From contig CAXTTV010000060.1 of the NCBI GenBank assembly GCA_964247295.1, forward strand, positions 1 through 23,995: 23,995 bases of DNA. Direction: 5' to 3'. The translations under genes and the position numbers were made by a program. Below the pieces are notes generated by a model. The model ran no database searches. It was not told the DNA's origin and worked only from the letters and a program-made list of their open reading frames with translations. Within the stretch, counting starts at the first letter, position 1. Each line of letters begins with the position of its first letter. The stretch comes from CAXTTV01 sp964247295 (GTDB taxonomy: Bacteria; Chloroflexota; Ktedonobacteria; Ktedonobacterales; Ktedonobacteraceae). Positions 15,239 through 22,488 of the stretch are shown piece by piece.

Positions 15239-16153
15239 ATGTCCGTGGACGTTAGCAAAGCATCATTGCGTGAGCTTGGAGAGATGGGAGGGGACCGGAT
15301 CATTGTCGGTGAGATTGATGATAAGCTTGTCAGTCTGCCTACCTATCAAGAGCTTTATAATCGCTGGGAGCGCCAGCAATGGCTGACTCAGGATTTGGAT
15401 TTCAGCGTCGATAGACAGCAGTGGAATGAGATTCCCGTTGAGGCCCATCCTATCTGGATCAGCGGATTTGTCGTGTTCTTCCAGGGTGAGGTGAGCGTTA
15501 CCAATACATTGATCCCCTATTGCGCGGCTGCGCCAACCGAAGAGCAGCGAATCTTTTTAACGACGCAGCTTGCGGACGAGGCCCGGCATGCCACCTTCTT
15601 CGCCAATTTTTTTCGGGAAGGGCTCCAGATCGACGGGCCAGACATCGAGTCGATCCTGGTACAGATCCGTCCATTGCTGGATCCGCGCCCGCGAGAGATT
15701 CTCATGGAAGGTCTGGTTGAGATTGGGCAGCGTATCCACGATGATCCAAAAAATCTTAACAACCTTGTTGAAGGCGTAACGCTTTATCATGTAATTGTTG
15801 AGGGGACCCTGGCCCTGGCCGGTCAGCGAAACATGTTGAACCGCAACAAGCGTATGGGGATGTATCCCGGCTTCCAACAGGGATTTACCGCCATCGCCCG
15901 AGATGAGTCGCGACACGTCCTCTTTGGAGTACGCTTCCTCAGGGATATGCTTCAGCAGGACACAAGCTATAGCAAAGCAATTACTCGTACGCTGGATCGC
16001 TGGATGCCCTCTCTCAAGGAGACCCTTCGCCTCACAGAGGTTCAGAGGGCACTCACCGCCTCCCTGGGAGAGGAACCTGACGACGTAATTAACTTTGGGT
16101 TAAACTCATTGCGTAAAAAGCTGAGAGTCATTGGCCTGCAATACGAAGTGTAA
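15239..16153 (+). CDS. R2-like ligand-binding oxidase (R2lox), ribonucleotide-reductase R2 superfamily
   Basis: The 304 residues form a ferritin-like four-helix di-metal protein. Metal ligands are readable as E84, E114/H117 (DEARH), E188 (VEGT) and E223/H226 (DESRH). Where class Ia R2 proteins have the radical tyrosine (four after the first histidine) this one has F121. Valine V87 (three after E84) and tyrosine Y183 (five before E188) match the pair that forms the valine-tyrosine ether crosslink in R2lox proteins, which carry a Mn/Fe centre and bind a fatty-acid-like ligand. So an oxidase, not a nucleotide reductase, is likely, and no large reductase subunit is nearby. The ATG at 15239 has AAAGGAG six bases upstream, so it is preferred over the ATG at 15221. 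The E84-E114 interval is about three residues shorter than I recall for R2lox. Confidence 0.85.
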   Translation: MSVDVSKASLRELGEMGGDRIIVGEIDDKLVSLPTYQELYNRWERQQWLTQDLDFSVDRQQWNEIPVEAHPIWISGFVVFFQGEVSVTNTLIPYCAAAPTEEQRIFLTTQLADEARHATFFANFFREGLQIDGPDIESILVQIRPLLDPRPREILMEGLVEIGQRIHDDPKNLNNLVEGVTLYHVIVEGTLALAGQRNMLNRNKRMGMYPGFQQGFTAIARDESRHVLFGVRFLRDMLQQDTSYSKAITRTLDRWMPSLKETLRLTEVQRALTASLGEEPDDVINFGLNSLRKKLRVIGLQYEV

Positions 16154-16162
16154 GATTAGATC

Positions 16163-16207
16163 AACGAAAAAGCCTTCGTACATCCATGATACGGAGGCTT
16201 TTTCGTT
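16163..16207. terminator. Two-way terminator between R2lox and the ABC ATPase
   Basis: Eighteen-base arms (16163-16180 and 16190-16207) pair with a single wobble position around a 9-base loop. The outer part is AACGAAAAAGCC on the left and GGCTTTTTCGTT on the right, which gives a T-run for transcripts from either side. It serves the two convergent genes. Confidence 0.85.
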
Positions 16208-16222
16208 TCCAGAATAGATTGC

Positions 16223-17338
16223 CTAGAAGAGAGCCAGACCTGATTCCGTATCGAAAAGGTGGATCTGGTTTGCCTCTACATGCAGACCCAGCGTCTGACC
16301 GGAATGGGCCTCGGATCGAGGATCGAGGCGAGCCACAATCTGGCGACCGCCGGCGGTCATATAGACCAGCAGCTCGTTGCCCAGATGCTCAACCACATCC
16401 ACAGGAGCTTCAAGAACCGACTGAGTGCGCTCAGTCTCTGGAAGGACACGAACGTCCTCCAGATGTTCAGGGCGGATACCCAGTGTCAGAGGCTTGCCCG
16501 TAGAAGCGGCCTCCTTCGCCTGTTCCTCGTACAGTTTTGGCACATCGACCCTCCCAACGCCCTCAACAACAACCTCAGGAGCGCCACCATCGACGACTAC
16601 TTTCGCATTATTGAAGAAATTCATCGCGGGAGAACCAATGAAGCCAGCAACAAACATATTTGCGGGGTGATCGTAGAGTTCCTGAGGTGCGCCAAGCTGT
16701 TGGATCAGGCCGCCGTTGAGAACTGCGATCCGGCTGCCCATAGTCATCGCCTCAACCTGATCATGCGTCACGTAGATGAATGTTGTCTGGATGCGCTGAT
16801 GCAGCTTGATGATCTCAGAACGTGTCTGCACACGGAGTTTAGCGTCCAGATTCGAGAGCGGCTCATCCATCAAAAACACCTGGGGATCGCGAACGATCGC
16901 GCGGCCCAGAGCAACGCGCTGGCGCAGGCCACCGGAAAGCTCTTTTGGCTTACGTTTCAGATAATCTGAAAGGCCAAGAGTTGCAGCAGCAGCTTCAACG
17001 CGGGTCTGAATATCTTGCTTTTCAAACTTACGTAGCTTCAGACCGAAGGCCATATTATCAAAAACCGTCATATGGGGATAAAGGGCGTAGTTTTGGAAAA
17101 CCATCGCGATATCGCGGTCTTTTGGTGGGACACCATTAACCATCTTATCCCCAATGTACAATTCACCCTCAGTGATCTCTTCCAGGCCAGCGATCATGCG
17201 CAGGCAGGTACTTTTTCCGCACCCGGAAGGGCCGACCAGAACGAGAAACTCCTTGTCCTTAATATCCAGATTGATATCGTGAACAACTTCAACCTTGTTG
17301 AACCGTTTGTAGACATGTTCAAACCGTACACGTGCCAT
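16223..17338 (-). CDS. ABC transporter ATPase, MsmK/UgpC (CUT1 sugar uptake) type
   Basis: This 371-residue cytoplasmic ATPase powers a sugar or glycerol-phosphate-type importer. It has Walker A GPSGCGKST (36-44), the Q-loop glutamine in VFQNYALYPHMTV (Q82), the signature motif, Walker B VFLMDEP (154-160), the switch histidine in YVTHDQVEAMTM (H192), and a C-terminal regulatory domain of about 130 residues as in MalK and UgpC. The signature reads LSGGL in place of the usual LSGGQ in this family (residue 138, codon CTG). No permease or binding-protein gene is in the window, which fits a shared ATPase of the MsmK/MsiK kind. AAGGAG precedes the ATG. A leader of about 190 bases is suggested by the nearest good promoter. 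Confidence 0.93.
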   Translation of the reverse strand: MARVRFEHVYKRFNKVEVVHDINLDIKDKEFLVLVGPSGCGKSTCLRMIAGLEEITEGELYIGDKMVNGVPPKDRDIAMVFQNYALYPHMTVFDNMAFGLKLRKFEKQDIQTRVEAAAATLGLSDYLKRKPKELSGGLRQRVALGRAIVRDPQVFLMDEPLSNLDAKLRVQTRSEIIKLHQRIQTTFIYVTHDQVEAMTMGSRIAVLNGGLIQQLGAPQELYDHPANMFVAGFIGSPAMNFFNNAKVVVDGGAPEVVVEGVGRVDVPKLYEEQAKEAASTGKPLTLGIRPEHLEDVRVLPETERTQSVLEAPVDVVEHLGNELLVYMTAGGRQIVARLDPRSEAHSGQTLGLHVEANQIHLFDTESGLALF

Positions 17339-17531
17339 TGTGAGTAACTCCTTTTTGCTCCTGCCACAGTTCTCGGACGGCTTACTCCATGATGTCGAAT
17401 ACCCGTGACTACTTGTGAATGATGAAGAGCTTAGCTTAGTGTTTCCGCCGCAATCGCCCCTTCGCGATTGGGAGTCAGCGAAAACTTCTTCCCGTCAATA
17501 GTTGAGTAAGCAACTGTGTAACGTTAGGAGA

Positions 17532-17540
17532 AGTATAACA
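17532..17540 (-). promoter_or_regulatory. Extended -10 promoter of the ABC ATPase gene
   Basis: On the minus strand TGTTATACT is an extended -10 element with no clear -35. It lies about 195 bases upstream of the ATG, leaving a long leader that contains the hairpin at 17451-17470. Confidence 0.35.
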
Positions 17541-17759
17541 CATTGAAATATCCAATTGTACAAAATTTATTAGGACTACCTATCTATGAATGTTCATGGA
17601 AATTTTTAGAAAAAGGGCTACAAATATATATTTTTTATTAATATTACGTGAATATAATTATTAAAGCAGAAAAAAGAGCGTAATGCATCTAGACAAAGTT
17701 GTTATTATAAGGCATACTAAATGCATCAGCATGTTTAATCAAAATTTTCACAAGTATAT

Positions 17760-17810
17760 AACAATGTTCAGACGAAAAATGTTTTTCGCAGGAAATTTAG
17801 ATACATTGTT
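17760..17810. promoter_or_regulatory. Nested inverted repeats upstream of the 76-residue gene
   Basis: Outer 8-base arms AACAATGT (17760-17767) and ACATTGTT (17803-17810) enclose a second dyad, CGAAAAA-TG-TTTTTCG (17773-17788). It ends 32 bases before the chosen ATG, in the place expected for an operator or leader structure. Confidence 0.4.
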
Positions 17811-17842
17811 TTCCATAAATGTCAGGGAAGGAGAGCACATTA

Positions 17843-18073
17843 ATGGTAAAAGCATGTGAACAGCGGAGCGAAGTAGCGCGTCTGCTATCTCAGATCAGTA
17901 ACGAGTATGATGCTGCCCGTAATGGATTGACAGGGCTGGCATATGGGTCTGCGCAACACGAGTTTATCACCGCGCGTATGGAAAACATGGGGCGTTTGCA
18001 TAACCAGTTGCAGAATCTGGTAGGAGACGTTGCGATTGCCATGATTGCCGACCAGCTCAGCACATGTAGCTAA
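17843..18073 (+). CDS. Small helical protein of unknown function (76 residues)
   Basis: I do not recognise this gene. The predicted product is a soluble, mostly helical protein: RSEVARLLSQISNEYDAARN, then a short GLTGLAYGS turn, then an amphipathic helix through ENMGRLHNQLQNLVGDVAIA. That pattern suits a small helical bundle or dimer. The frame opens at an ATG at 17819, but the ATG at 17843 is chosen because AAGGAG lies 10 bases upstream of it. Support for coding comes from this ribosome site, the ordered heptad-like hydrophobic pattern and a strong hairpin after the stop. It stands alone, convergent with the methyltransferase gene. Confidence 0.6.
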   Translation: MVKACEQRSEVARLLSQISNEYDAARNGLTGLAYGSAQHEFITARMENMGRLHNQLQNLVGDVAIAMIADQLSTCS

Positions 18074-18126
18074 CAAACACATCCAGTTTTTGGGGTAGGT
18101 GAGGGAAAAGTGGAGTAGGTTATCGT

Positions 18127-18174
18127 TAGAGAAGCTGCCTCTTGACCAGGTGCGATCAGGAGGCAGCTTCTCTA
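18127..18174. terminator. Long hairpin between convergent genes
   Basis: The stem has 19 pairs: 18127-18145 with 18156-18173/74, all perfect apart from one G-U, around a 10-base loop. It separates the 76-residue gene from the methyltransferase gene. The T-run after it is weak on both sides (TATTT on the plus strand), so it may terminate poorly or act mainly as a 3'-end stabiliser. Confidence 0.6.
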
Positions 18175-18195
18175 TTTCCCCGCTCATAATTGAAG

Positions 18196-19116
18196 CTAGA
18201 TGGAACCCTCATCATGTGCATGGATATGCATATCGAAGTGCATCTTACGCGTAGCTGGCGTCTGTGTCCAGACGCCAGAGACAATAAACTCCGTCTCCTC
18301 ACAAGAAAAATCGGATCGTCTCAGAACATTATCGTGATGGTCAAAGAAAGCATGCACCCAGGCCTCGTAGTCTTTGCGACTCAGGTAGGGAGCATCCTCT
18401 GAAACGAACCACTCAGATATCCCTTTTATATAAAAATGGGCATCAGGCGAAAGCGGATATGAGCGAGCGATCCGATATTTTTTCTCAACAACCGTCTCAA
18501 ACCCGGCCTCACGAAGGTAACCAGCAAGCTTGGAGCCAACCCAACTATCTTCAAAAGAATAGTTATTGTTGGTCCGGTACGTTTCCCAACGCTTACGAGC
18601 CTCAAAAACACGATTTTGTAGAGAGTCATCGACATTATGAAAGCGTATCGTACCAAAATCTAGATCTTTAATAATCAGGCGGCCTCCGGGACGCAGAAAC
18701 GGACCCATTGCAGCAAACGTGCGAACAGGATTTGCTAGGTACTGACTCACGTTCGCGCTAAAAATGATATCAGCGCTCCCAGGGGCCAATGGTAACTTCT
18801 CAAGGACTGCACGTTTGTATTCTACCTGGTTTTGAAATCCGCTTTCAGCACTGCGCTTCTGAGCTGCAACCAACGCCTCAACCGCGATGTCTACACCTAT
18901 AATCTTGCCAGTGGAGCCAATATATTTAGCAAGGAGAGGGATCCAGAGCCCAGGTCCACAACCAGCATCCACCACCAAACCACCTTCTTGTATCTGAAGA
19001 TCATCGAGCATCTGTTCTCTTTCAGGCTGCTTGCTTCGATGATGAGTCTCTAACCACTCTACCGAATTTAACGGCAAGCCACATTCATTTACGTGAATGG
19101 GGTTATTTGCAACCAT
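18196..19116 (-). CDS. Class I SAM-dependent methyltransferase
   Basis: The 306 residues from the chosen start contain a Rossmann-type methyltransferase core: motif I VVDAGCGPG (48-56), the acidic end of strand 2 in IIGVDIA (72-78), then LPLAPGSADIIFSANVSQYL for motif II and LRPGGRLIIKDLD (141-153) for motif III. A further 150 residues are a C-terminal region with many aromatic residues and a histidine-rich tail (KMHFDMHIHAHDEG) that might bind metal. The substrate is unknown. The frame reaches 19173, but the ATG at 19116 follows GAGGA by seven bases and is preferred. The family is UbiE/Methyltransf_11-like. It is not in an operon with anything seen here. Confidence 0.88.
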   Translation of the reverse strand: MVANNPIHVNECGLPLNSVEWLETHHRSKQPEREQMLDDLQIQEGGLVVDAGCGPGLWIPLLAKYIGSTGKIIGVDIAVEALVAAQKRSAESGFQNQVEYKRAVLEKLPLAPGSADIIFSANVSQYLANPVRTFAAMGPFLRPGGRLIIKDLDFGTIRFHNVDDSLQNRVFEARKRWETYRTNNNYSFEDSWVGSKLAGYLREAGFETVVEKKYRIARSYPLSPDAHFYIKGISEWFVSEDAPYLSRKDYEAWVHAFFDHHDNVLRRSDFSCEETEFIVSGVWTQTPATRKMHFDMHIHAHDEGSI

Positions 19117-19163
19117 AACACATTCCTCGTCCTGCTTAACTGAAAAGATATTGAGATAGCAAG

Positions 19164-19193
19164 AGTATAACATGTAACTCGTAACTAAATCAA
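19164..19193 (-). promoter_or_regulatory. Promoter of the methyltransferase gene
   Basis: On the minus strand TTGATT (19188-19193) and TATACT (19164-19169) are 18 bases apart, and the -10 carries the TGn extension (TGTTATACT). It lies about 48 bases from the chosen ATG. Confidence 0.55.
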
Positions 19194-19228
19194 TAAATTC
19201 GCAACATTTGTAGTACTATAGTTTTTAC

Positions 19229-19240
19229 ATTGTTAACAAT
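19229..19240. promoter_or_regulatory. 12-base perfect palindrome ATTGTTAACAAT
   Basis: This palindrome lies about 35 bases upstream of the methyltransferase -35. With the two bases before it, it contains ACATTGTT (19227-19234), the same 8-mer found in both arms of the dyad at 17760-17810. It is a possible shared operator. Confidence 0.4.
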
Positions 19241-19648
19241 AGAAAGTGAGTTGTCTCCGATAAAATTGATGTATTGTGTAACGATTAATCAGAAGATGTG
19301 TCAGAAACAGTATTATTTTGATGGTGGAAAAACATCTGTGAAGTGTCTAAATGTGTTAGCAAAAATGCTTTTGCAGATAATATGAAATATTTTTGTACCA
19401 CTATCACTTTCTCTGCTCTTTTTATGCTATAGTAATGAGTGGGTTAAAGCACTCAAGTGTGCATATCTTCCCCGAAGAAGTTTTTAGAACTGTTTTAACT
19501 ATTTATGCTTGTGATTAGTTTCATGAGAAAAATCGCGAACCTATCATGAAATATTTACATATGTACATTTTGTTTTTCTGTTTGTTATATCTTAATAAAA
19601 TTTTTATATAATTATGTATTCGTTAAAATTTTAAATGCGTGTACTATG

Positions 19649-19657
19649 TGTTATAAT
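19649..19657 (+). promoter_or_regulatory. Extended -10 promoter of the HTH/GAF-like gene
   Basis: TGTTATAAT is an extended -10 with a perfect hexamer, 85 bases upstream of the ATG. The -35 position is only T-rich. Confidence 0.45.
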
Positions 19658-19742
19658 CTATTAGAAATTGGCTGCTCAAAATTTTATAAGTGCTCAAGTA
19701 GACTTTTATACCGTTTTTGTAAAAAATAGTTAGGAGCAATGT

Positions 19743-20978
19743 ATGAGTATTGACGGCTCGGCTGGGAGGCAGAGGCGGCAAAGGCGCTCCAGAATCAGCT
19801 CTAAAGAGCAGCTTAGTGAGGCATTGATTTCTAAGATTTCTAAAGACCAGTCATCTATCCAGCATGTTAGGGGAGAGAGTCCTATCTCACCCGTAAAAAA
19901 GGGTCGGGAAAAAAGAAAATCGTCCGAAGATGAAGACGAGAAGCTGTCACCATTTAGCAGGGAGCTCAGACAGGTATTTAAAAATGATCGTTCTGAGCTC
20001 TCGCGGATTGCTAGTGAACTGGAAGTTGCGGAAAACACAATATATCGCTGGATGAAGGGTATTTCTATTCCCAGAGTTACTTACTTAAAGCACCTATTAG
20101 ATGCTTTGCCGCAGCATCGAAATAATTTAACCTATGCGATTAATCAAACTTTTCCGGGAGTGTTAGATTCATTATCATTGGATTTGCAGGACGTGCGGAA
20201 AGATATTTATAGCCGGATACTCGATCTCGCATGTACAACGGCAGAGGCGGATGTTCGTTGTTGGCAGGTCATTCAAGAAGTATTTGAATACGCGCTTTTA
20301 CACTTAGATGCCGAGCGTTTAGGGATCTCGATTACGCTGGCGAAGTTGATGCCAACCTGGGAGGATGGTATTCATTCTTTATACGAAGCTAATATGCGTG
20401 GAACGCCTCCTTGGCCGATGACGCTGGAGAGTAAGGCCTATCTCGGGAGTACAACCCTGGCTGGTATGGCCGCCATGTTGCAGCGAACACAGACCTGGGA
20501 TGCACTTGAGGTAGATGATCGTTTACAAGTTGTGGTTGATGAGCATGAGAAAAGTGCCTGTGCTCATCCTGTGATGCGCGCCGGTAATATTGCTGGCGTC
20601 TTAATTGTCTCCAGTACCCAGGCGGGATTTTTCGCGAAAACAACCCCTTACCGGTCGATTGTGGAGTATGCGCAACTTCTAAACCTGGCCTTTAACGATA
20701 AAGATTTCTATGCTCCCGAGAAGCTGCGTCTGCGACCAATGCCTGACCTTAAGTATCAGCGGCAGGTCTTAAATCAGTCGTTTTTGAACCGGGTCATGCT
20801 TTACGCACAGAGCGAAGATGTCTCGCGCACAGAGGCGGAATTACAGGTTCGGCGACAGATGGAAAGAGAGTTTGAGCTGTCTTATCCTAAAACTAAGGAA
20901 GGTCGGAACTCTCTTCATAGCAGTCCAGAGATTGGAAAAGGCCGCTCCTGGGCCTCGATCTCCAGATCCAGGCACTAA
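19743..20978 (+). CDS. DNA-binding regulator with HTH and GAF-like sensor domain
   Basis: This 411-residue protein has a very basic, probably disordered N-terminus (RQRRQRRSR). A helix-turn-helix of Cro/XRE type follows at about 72-125 (ELSRIASELEVAENTIYRWMKGISIP). A domain at about 155-320 looks GAF-like, with alternating helices and strands ending in HPVMRAGNIAGVLIVSSTQAGFF and a final helix. The tail (about 330-411) is charged and rich in Arg, Glu and Ser. GAF domains bind small ligands or light-sensing pigments; none can be named here. The ATG follows TAGGAG by six bases. A hairpin covers its stop codon. The next gene, a membrane protein, has its own promoter-like site. Confidence 0.75.
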   Translation: MSIDGSAGRQRRQRRSRISSKEQLSEALISKISKDQSSIQHVRGESPISPVKKGREKRKSSEDEDEKLSPFSRELRQVFKNDRSELSRIASELEVAENTIYRWMKGISIPRVTYLKHLLDALPQHRNNLTYAINQTFPGVLDSLSLDLQDVRKDIYSRILDLACTTAEADVRCWQVIQEVFEYALLHLDAERLGISITLAKLMPTWEDGIHSLYEANMRGTPPWPMTLESKAYLGSTTLAGMAAMLQRTQTWDALEVDDRLQVVVDEHEKSACAHPVMRAGNIAGVLIVSSTQAGFFAKTTPYRSIVEYAQLLNLAFNDKDFYAPEKLRLRPMPDLKYQRQVLNQSFLNRVMLYAQSEDVSRTEAELQVRRQMEREFELSYPKTKEGRNSLHSSPEIGKGRSWASISRSRH

Positions 20979-21009
20979 ATTCTGGCAAGGCAGATCTCTT
21001 GCCAGAATT
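20978..21009 (+). terminator. Hairpin at the end of the HTH/GAF-like gene
   Basis: AATTCTGGCAAG (20978-20989) and CTTGCCAGAATT (20998-21009) are perfect 12-base arms around an 8-base loop. The left arm begins at the last base of the stop codon. Only a short TTA-TT follows, so it is a terminator of uncertain strength. Confidence 0.6.
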
Positions 21010-21075
21010 ATTCCCCCATAAGATGTGTGATGGTGATAGGGCCAGGCTCCAATATTTTCTTGTGTACATCATCTC

Positions 21076-21104
21076 TTGCAGCCTCATGTAAAAAAAACTA
21101 TACT
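21076..21104 (+). promoter_or_regulatory. Promoter candidate of the single-pass membrane protein gene
   Basis: TTGCAG (21076-21081) and TATACT (21099-21104) are 17 bases apart, 36 bases before the ATG. The -10 is good and the -35 matches in three positions. Confidence 0.4.
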
Positions 21105-21140
21105 CTATGCGTAACCTATGCATAAAGGAGCGTTTTAAGG

Positions 21141-22106
21141 ATGCAGCCCTTTGACCAGTTTCAATCATCAGATCAGATGGAAGAGCATGATCGCGGAAGC
21201 TATAGACCAGATCCTTCAGGTTCTCTTCCTCCAAGGGAAGAGGCCGATGCTGTATCTCAATCTGCTTCCGCGCATGAGATATCAGAGAGTTTTCCAGTAC
21301 AAGATACCAGACCGATGTTCACGCCAGAAGATGTGCGTCAAGCACGAACTGAGATTCAACGGGGCAAGGTATATCCACCGCCGGCCCTCTTTTATGAGGA
21401 GACGCTGTATCAGCTAGAACCTTTGAAGCTACCAATTATTGCTCCTGGGGCTCCCATTGGCGAGCCGGTTGAGATTGATTGGCAGCGTAATGAAGGATTT
21501 GATCGGTCAAAAATGAGTGATGCTGCTGTACAGAGCTGGGGACAACCTGTCGCGCCTTCAATTCCTAAAAGCGCCAGTGACAAAGGATGGAACCCCTCCT
21601 CCGGCTACTATAATTCTGTGTATCCTACGTATAGCCAGCCAGGGGCCTCTCATAAAACCAATCGTTGGGCCTGGGGAGTCGTTATTACAGTAGGTCTGAT
21701 CACTTTATTGAGTTGTAGCCTGATTACCTGGGCCTTCTCCACATATATTGGTTCCACCACGCAGGAGCTATCTGGTGGTGTGAATACTGTACAGGATTTT
21801 TACGACGCTTTAAGGGTCAGGAATCATGATGTTGCTTATCAATATCTTGCGCTTGAGGAGTCTCGCCGAGTTTTAAGTAAAGCTGATTTTATCAAACAGG
21901 TTCAAAGCCAGGAAGTTCAAAATGGTACTATTATCTCTGCTACACCGAGTCAGCCGAGCTTCGTACCAAAAGAGAATGGTGCTCCAGACCTTGCTAACTT
22001 CTCAATGAATGTTGATGTTGTTCGCTCTAAAAAAAGCTACAGTATCATTATTCACGTGAAGAAGGTCAATGGAGTCTGGAGAATAGTTGATTATACCCAG
22101 CTCTAA
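21141..22106 (+). CDS. Single-pass membrane protein with proline-rich N-terminus and NTF2-like (DUF4878-type) outer domain
   Basis: The 321 residues divide into a polar N-terminal region rich in Pro, Ser and Glu (1-172), one membrane helix at about 176-199 (WAWGVVITVGLITLLSCSL), and an outer domain of about 120 residues. The outer domain begins VQDFYDALRVRNHDVAYQYL and ends VNGVWRIVDYTQL. This end pattern is that of NTF2-like or DUF4878 lipoprotein-like domains. No signal peptide is present, and the helix with Arg/Lys on its N-side suggests the N-terminus is inside. AAGGAG precedes the ATG by 11 bases. The outer domain suggests binding of a small or peptide ligand at the cell surface. The function is unknown. 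Confidence 0.75.
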   Translation: MQPFDQFQSSDQMEEHDRGSYRPDPSGSLPPREEADAVSQSASAHEISESFPVQDTRPMFTPEDVRQARTEIQRGKVYPPPALFYEETLYQLEPLKLPIIAPGAPIGEPVEIDWQRNEGFDRSKMSDAAVQSWGQPVAPSIPKSASDKGWNPSSGYYNSVYPTYSQPGASHKTNRWAWGVVITVGLITLLSCSLITWAFSTYIGSTTQELSGGVNTVQDFYDALRVRNHDVAYQYLALEESRRVLSKADFIKQVQSQEVQNGTIISATPSQPSFVPKENGAPDLANFSMNVDVVRSKKSYSIIIHVKKVNGVWRIVDYTQL

Positions 22107-22116
22107 CCTCCCTCTT

Positions 22117-22169
22117 CCACCGAATTAAAGGGGGCCGATGAAGATAAACCATCGACCCCCACCGAATTA
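22117..22169. terminator. Two-way hairpin flanked by an 11-base direct repeat
   Basis: GGGGG-C-CGATG (22130-22140) pairs with CATCG-A-CCCCC (22150-22160), with one internal mismatch and a 9-base loop. CCACCGAATTA occurs just before (22117-22127) and again just after (22159-22169), the second copy reaching into the stop of the minus-strand gene. It separates convergent genes but lacks a good T-run. Confidence 0.5.
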
Positions 22170-22382
22170 GTCCGCGACTGCGTTTGTCGTCGGCACCGTG
22201 GACACCTCGCGACCAACACAGGCGCGTAGATCTTCACGATAGAAGCGCCAGGTACTTCCAACTTTGTGACCAGTCAACTGACCAGCCCACATCAGACGAT
22301 AGAGGGTAGAGCGGCTGACGCGAAGATAACTCATGGCCTCTTTGAAGGTAAGCAGGGTATCATCCTGGACGATCTGAAACAT
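22167..22382 (-). CDS. Small excisionase-family (MerR-like HTH) DNA-binding protein
   Basis: The 71 residues from the chosen start are almost entirely one winged helix of the excisionase/HTH_17 family: LLTFKEAMSYLRVSRSTLYRLMWAGQLTGHKVGSTWRFYREDL, in which the TLYRLM recognition helix and the wing GSTWRF are typical. The frame extends to 22457, but GGGAGAA sits about nine bases upstream of the ATG at 22382, and the family starts there. Members act as phage excisionases, plasmid partition helpers or small transcription factors. No integrase or phage gene is in the window, so a stand-alone regulator is more likely. A dyad with ACATGT cores lies about 87 bases upstream. Confidence 0.85.
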   Translation of the reverse strand: MFQIVQDDTLLTFKEAMSYLRVSRSTLYRLMWAGQLTGHKVGSTWRFYREDLRACVGREVSTVPTTNAVAD

Positions 22383-22468
22383 AAAAATAGTTCTCCCTTT
22401 ATATGGGTTAAGATAATTAAAAGCGATACGTAGAAATCTATGAATGATAGGGCGCATCGAATGCTACA

Positions 22469-22488
22469 AACATGTCTCATCACATGTT
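22469..22488. promoter_or_regulatory. Inverted repeat upstream of the excisionase-type gene
   Basis: AACATGT and ACATGTT are perfect 7-base arms around CTCATC. Its position, 87 bases upstream of the ATG, fits an operator. The binder is unknown. Confidence 0.4.

Larger units (their letters stand above)
17339..17842. other. AT-rich regulatory region between the ABC ATPase and the 76-residue gene
   Basis: No convincing gene lies in these 504 bases. Left part: leader of the ABC gene, with a hairpin CAATCGC-CCCTTC-GCGATTG (17451-17470). Middle: about 200 bases of very AT-rich DNA, with AATGCATC repeated at 17682-17689 and 17720-17727. Right part: nested inverted repeats ahead of the 76-residue gene. 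Confidence 0.6.
19117..19742. other. AT-rich gene-free stretch before the HTH/GAF-like gene
   Basis: No gene is supported in these 626 bases. They hold the methyltransferase promoter and several dyads: ATTGTTAACAAT (19229-19240), GCAAAA-ATGC-TTTTGC (19359-19374), TTTCATGA with TCATGAAA (19519-19526 and 19544-19551) and TACATATGTA (19556-19565). The promoter of the next gene lies at the right end. The clustering may mark a complex control region or an unannotated small RNA. Confidence 0.6.

Noticed and set aside
19425..19480. Extended -10 (TGCTATAGT) that might drive a small RNA
   Set aside because: No -35, no clear terminator and no stable fold were seen. It is left only as part of the AT-rich region note.
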